A stretch of 64,000 bases of DNA from Cerasicoccus maritimus (GTDB lineage: Bacteria; Verrucomicrobiota; Verrucomicrobiia; Opitutales; Cerasicoccaceae), in contig JAVDPD010000004.1 in assembly GCA_031296935.1 (NCBI GenBank), positions 1 to 64,000 on the forward strand, read 5' to 3'. The notes below the pieces were generated by a model. The model was not told where the DNA came from. It saw only the letters and a program-made list of their open reading frames with translations, and ran no database searches. Made by a program: the position numbers and the translations under genes. Shown here piece by piece: positions 61,625 through 64,000 of this stretch (the stretch's first letter is position 1; each line of letters opens with the position of its first letter).

Positions 61625-63454
61625 TTATTTCTCCGGTTCGTCCTGAGGCTGATCGGTCCAGATTTCTTCAATATTCCAAGTCGTAATGCCAGCGGCCGGG
61701 ATGCGAATATTGCGCCAGCGGTTCTGCACGCCTACATAGCTCTCGACAGACGCGAGCATGATCATCGGGCACTCCTCAGCAAGGATGGCCTGTATCTCGT
61801 GCATGAGCTCCTGTCGACGCTTCAAGTCGAGCGTGGACTCCTGCTCATAGAAAAGATCATCAATGCGGGCTTCCCATTCAGTAGCCGGCGTTTCCTGTCT
61901 GGGATTCCAAATGTGGTAAATGCCCGAGCTAAGGTATAGCGCCTTACTGCCCGAGGGATCGTATGCTGCGGAGCTGGAGCCCCAGCCAATCACTGCCGCC
62001 TCATAGTCGTAAGTGTAATCCATGCGCCGAATGAGCGTTGCGAAATCGATGGGCACGATATTCAGCGTCACGCCGATGTCCGACAGGTTTTCCTTGTAGG
62101 TCACTACCATGTCTTCCCAGGCACTGGAACCAGACGGGATGAGCAAGTTGAACTCCACCTCATTGTCCTCGGGGCCCATCAGCTTGCCATTGGGGCTCCA
62201 CTTAAAGCCGGCTTTGGTCAGCAGCTCGCGCGCCTTATCGGGGTTGTAGCGATATTTGCGAACGTCGTCATTATACCAGTCGCCCTGTGCCTTGGCGACC
62301 ATGGAGTCGAGCGGCTGCCCACGCCCGAAGAAAATGGCGTCAATCACAGCCTCGCGGTCGAAGGCGTAAAACATCGCTTGGCGGAACAGCTTGTTGTTAA
62401 ACCAAGCCTGCTTGTAGGGCTCGACGTAGGGCTTGCCCTCTTCGTTTTCCCCAGGCTTGAGGTTAAACCAAATCATCGACACCGACGTCGACGGCCCACG
62501 CTCATAGATGGAGAAATTATAGAGTTCTTCATTGTCCTTCACCCACGGGTAATCAGTCGGCCCAATACCGGCAATGCTGGTCTGTCCCGTCGCGAATGAA
62601 ATGATCGACGTATTCGAGTCACCAACGAATTTCAGGATCAGACGATCCAGATAAGGTAGTCGCTGGCCTTTGGAATCAACCTTCCAGTAGTGCGGATTGG
62701 GCTTTAAAATCAGGCGTTCCCCGGGGCGGTAGCTTTCCAGCACGAAGGGGCCGGTGCCGACGATTTCAGACGGATTTTCAATCCCGGTCTGCGTCGACCA
62801 CATCTTCATAAATGTGCGATCTTTGTCCGATGCCTCCAGCTTGTGCTTGGGCAAAATAGGCAGGCTCATAATATCAAACATGAACGGCGCATAAATGTCG
62901 GGCGTACGAAAGCGGACCGTATATTCATCCACTTTCTCGCACGATAAGGCACCATGCTCGTATTGGAAATCTGAGTACTGCCGCGTTGGATAGCGGGGAG
63001 TTTTTTCTCCTGTTTCCGGATCAACATCTTCAGCGAGGATCAGATTGAAGGTGAACGCGACATCGTCCGCCGTAAAGGGCGCGCCATCAGACCACTTAAT
63101 GCCTTTGCGCAAATGAAAGGTGTAAGTCTTTTGATCATCGCCAACTTCCCAGCTCTTGGCCAATGCGGGCACGACTTTCATTTTCTTAGGATCAAAATCA
63201 GTCAACCCGGCAAACATACGACTGATGATGACTGATGTCGTGAGGTTATTCGGAACCAGATAATTGAACGTGGTCGGCTGCGAACTTTCCGAAGACACAA
63301 ACAAACCGCCGTATTCGCCAGGAGGCGCTTCCGAGACCATCGCTTCATCCGGAATTGGATACTCACCGCGGATAATTGGAGGCGGCGTGGTGTCGCAACC
63401 CGCCAACAGAGCGAGCAGGCAAAATAAAATACTGATGAGACGTGGCTTGTTCAA
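61625..63454 (-). CDS. Oligopeptide ABC transporter solute-binding lipoprotein (SBP_bac_5)
   Basis: 609 residues. Lipoprotein signal peptide with lipobox LLAGC (Cys20). SBP_bac_5 features: [92 protein letters not shown]. Binds peptides or other solutes and delivers them to the fused permease 5 bases downstream. The start appears to be TTG at 63454, as no ATG precedes the signal peptide. Confidence 0.9.
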   Translation of the reverse strand: MNKPRLISILFCLLALLAGCDTTPPPIIRGEYPIPDEAMVSEAPPGEYGGLFVSSESSQPTTFNYLVPNNLTTSVIISRMFAGLTDFDPKKMKVVPALAKSWEVGDDQKTYTFHLRKGIKWSDGAPFTADDVAFTFNLILAEDVDPETGEKTPRYPTRQYSDFQYEHGALSCEKVDEYTVRFRTPDIYAPFMFDIMSLPILPKHKLEASDKDRTFMKMWSTQTGIENPSEIVGTGPFVLESYRPGERLILKPNPHYWKVDSKGQRLPYLDRLILKFVGDSNTSIISFATGQTSIAGIGPTDYPWVKDNEELYNFSIYERGPSTSVSMIWFNLKPGENEEGKPYVEPYKQAWFNNKLFRQAMFYAFDREAVIDAIFFGRGQPLDSMVAKAQGDWYNDDVRKYRYNPDKARELLTKAGFKWSPNGKLMGPEDNEVEFNLLIPSGSSAWEDMVVTYKENLSDIGVTLNIVPIDFATLIRRMDYTYDYEAAVIGWGSSSAAYDPSGSKALYLSSGIYHIWNPRQETPATEWEARIDDLFYEQESTLDLKRRQELMHEIQAILAEECPMIMLASVESYVGVQNRWRNIRIPAAGITTWNIEEIWTDQPQDEPEK

Positions 63455-63604
63455 CGTCGCCCAAAGAAAAGACCCTCGCGCATAAAGGCAAGTAAACGCT
63501 GCGAGTTTCCGCGCTCGTTGAATACTGACTGATTAAGGTTTCAGAACGACAGCATGGCCAGTCGGGCGCGATATGCGCATACTCTCAGGCATACCCTTAA
63601 CTCG

Positions 63605-63617
63605 TGGCACCGTGCCA
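63605..63617. promoter_or_regulatory. Palindrome upstream of the GH16-like gene
   Basis: TGGCACCGTGCCA, perfect 6-1-6 inverted repeat, 31 bases before the start codon at 63648. Size and symmetry would fit a repressor site of the sugar-responsive type, but no regulator is near. Confidence 0.4.
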
Positions 63618-63647
63618 ACGAATCCAGCTAACCTCATAAAAACCCCT

Positions 63648-64000
63648 ATGCTTGTATCTACCCGTGATCGACTTCGCCGGGTGCCGCTCTGGCTCTGCTC
63701 GGCCACCCTCGCGCTGAGCGCCGTAGCCTCACCACCCACCAACTACGAGCTCGTCTTCGAGGACGAGTTCACCGGCTCCTCCCTCGACCCCTCCATCTGG
63801 CACATCGACGAAGGCGCGCGCAAAGATGCGATCAATGTCGCCGACGCAATCGAAGTCTCGAACGGCCAACTAACCATCTCCACCTGGACCGAAGACAACC
63901 AAACCGGCACGGCCAACGACGTCCACCACACCGGCTTCATCACCACCAACGATCTCTTCCTGCACCCCTTTGGCTACTTCGAGGCCAGCATCCGCTTCGA
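63648..64000 (+). CDS. Secreted GH16-like glycoside hydrolase, partial at window edge
   Basis: The first 117 codons only; the gene runs off the window. Signal peptide (RVPLWLCSATLALSAVAS), then the typical N-terminal GH16 sequence YELVFEDEFTGSSLDPSIWHID, IEVSNGQLTISTWTED, and GYFEASIRF, the strand that leads into the catalytic region. The catalytic EIDIE motif lies beyond the window, so the exact family and activity are not confirmed. Likely hydrolyses a beta-glucan-like or algal polysaccharide. Confidence 0.75.
   Translation, partial: MLVSTRDRLRRVPLWLCSATLALSAVASPPTNYELVFEDEFTGSSLDPSIWHIDEGARKDAINVADAIEVSNGQLTISTWTEDNQTGTANDVHHTGFITTNDLFLHPFGYFEASIRF

Overview
The window reads as a chromosomal segment of a GC-rich, Gram-negative bacterium of the phylum Verrucomicrobiota, most likely class Opitutia (Puniceicoccales/Opitutales type). 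This placement is inferred from family content: PEP-CTERM secreted proteins, a TIGR02597-like repeat protein, a TIGR03790 (exosortase-associated) protein, a very large LamG/Ig-like secreted protein with the C-terminal region common in Opitutae, and a suf operon headed by a Fur-family gene. No rRNA or species marker is present.

Layout. 0.1-7.7 kb: a compact uvrC, divergent cinA, glpD, a secreted thioredoxin/heme/PDZ protein, a periplasmic beta-carbonic anhydrase and a discoidin-like protein. 7.7-9.5 kb: a degenerate short-chain dehydrogenase with a long disordered, histone H1-like tail. 9.8-12.6 kb: queC, queD, queE and queF for queuosine precursor synthesis, with one unrelated coiled-coil gene among them. 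12.7-15.2 kb: cell-envelope genes, including a PEP-CTERM protein. 15.4-23.1 kb: Fur-family regulator, sufC, a DJ-1/PfpI protein fused to a ribosomal L7/L12 C-terminal domain, sufB, sufD, an mscS channel and sufT. 23.2-23.9 kb: a frameshifted REP-associated transposase between inverted REP sequences. 24-32 kb: clpP, an infC-amidase-crcB-TIGR03790 operon, an McsA-like zinc protein, a response regulator, pilC/gspF and tRNA-Gly. 32.7-34.9 kb: an AT-richer type II restriction-modification pair next to the tRNA. 36-40.7 kb: the tesA / ybbA-ybbP type locus. 41-47 kb: gmk, ffh, leuD and small metabolic genes. 47-64 kb: carbohydrate- and surface-oriented genes: PEP-CTERM, AraC, a tandem FAD oxidoreductase, the giant LamG protein, a clan-A glycosidase, a fused oligopeptide ABC permease with its binding protein, and the start of a GH16-like enzyme.

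How the genes work together. The suf block builds Fe-S clusters and is probably controlled by the Fur-like protein through a 7-1-7 operator (TTGGAATCATTCCAA) just upstream. The que genes give GTP to preQ1 apart from the GTP cyclohydrolase step. The 47-64 kb part looks like polysaccharide or glycoprotein scavenging plus oligopeptide uptake.

The least expected signals are two repeat families and several gene fusions. One repeat is a two-hairpin element that abuts the stop codon of three minus-strand genes (7.1, 42.6 and 59.3 kb), with a compensatory stem change. The other is a dispersed palindrome, CTTTGC-N3-GCAAAG, that occurs in coding and non-coding DNA and always in the same reading frame when inside genes. 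The fusions are DJ-1 with L7/L12, SDR with an H1-like tail, and DppB with DppC.
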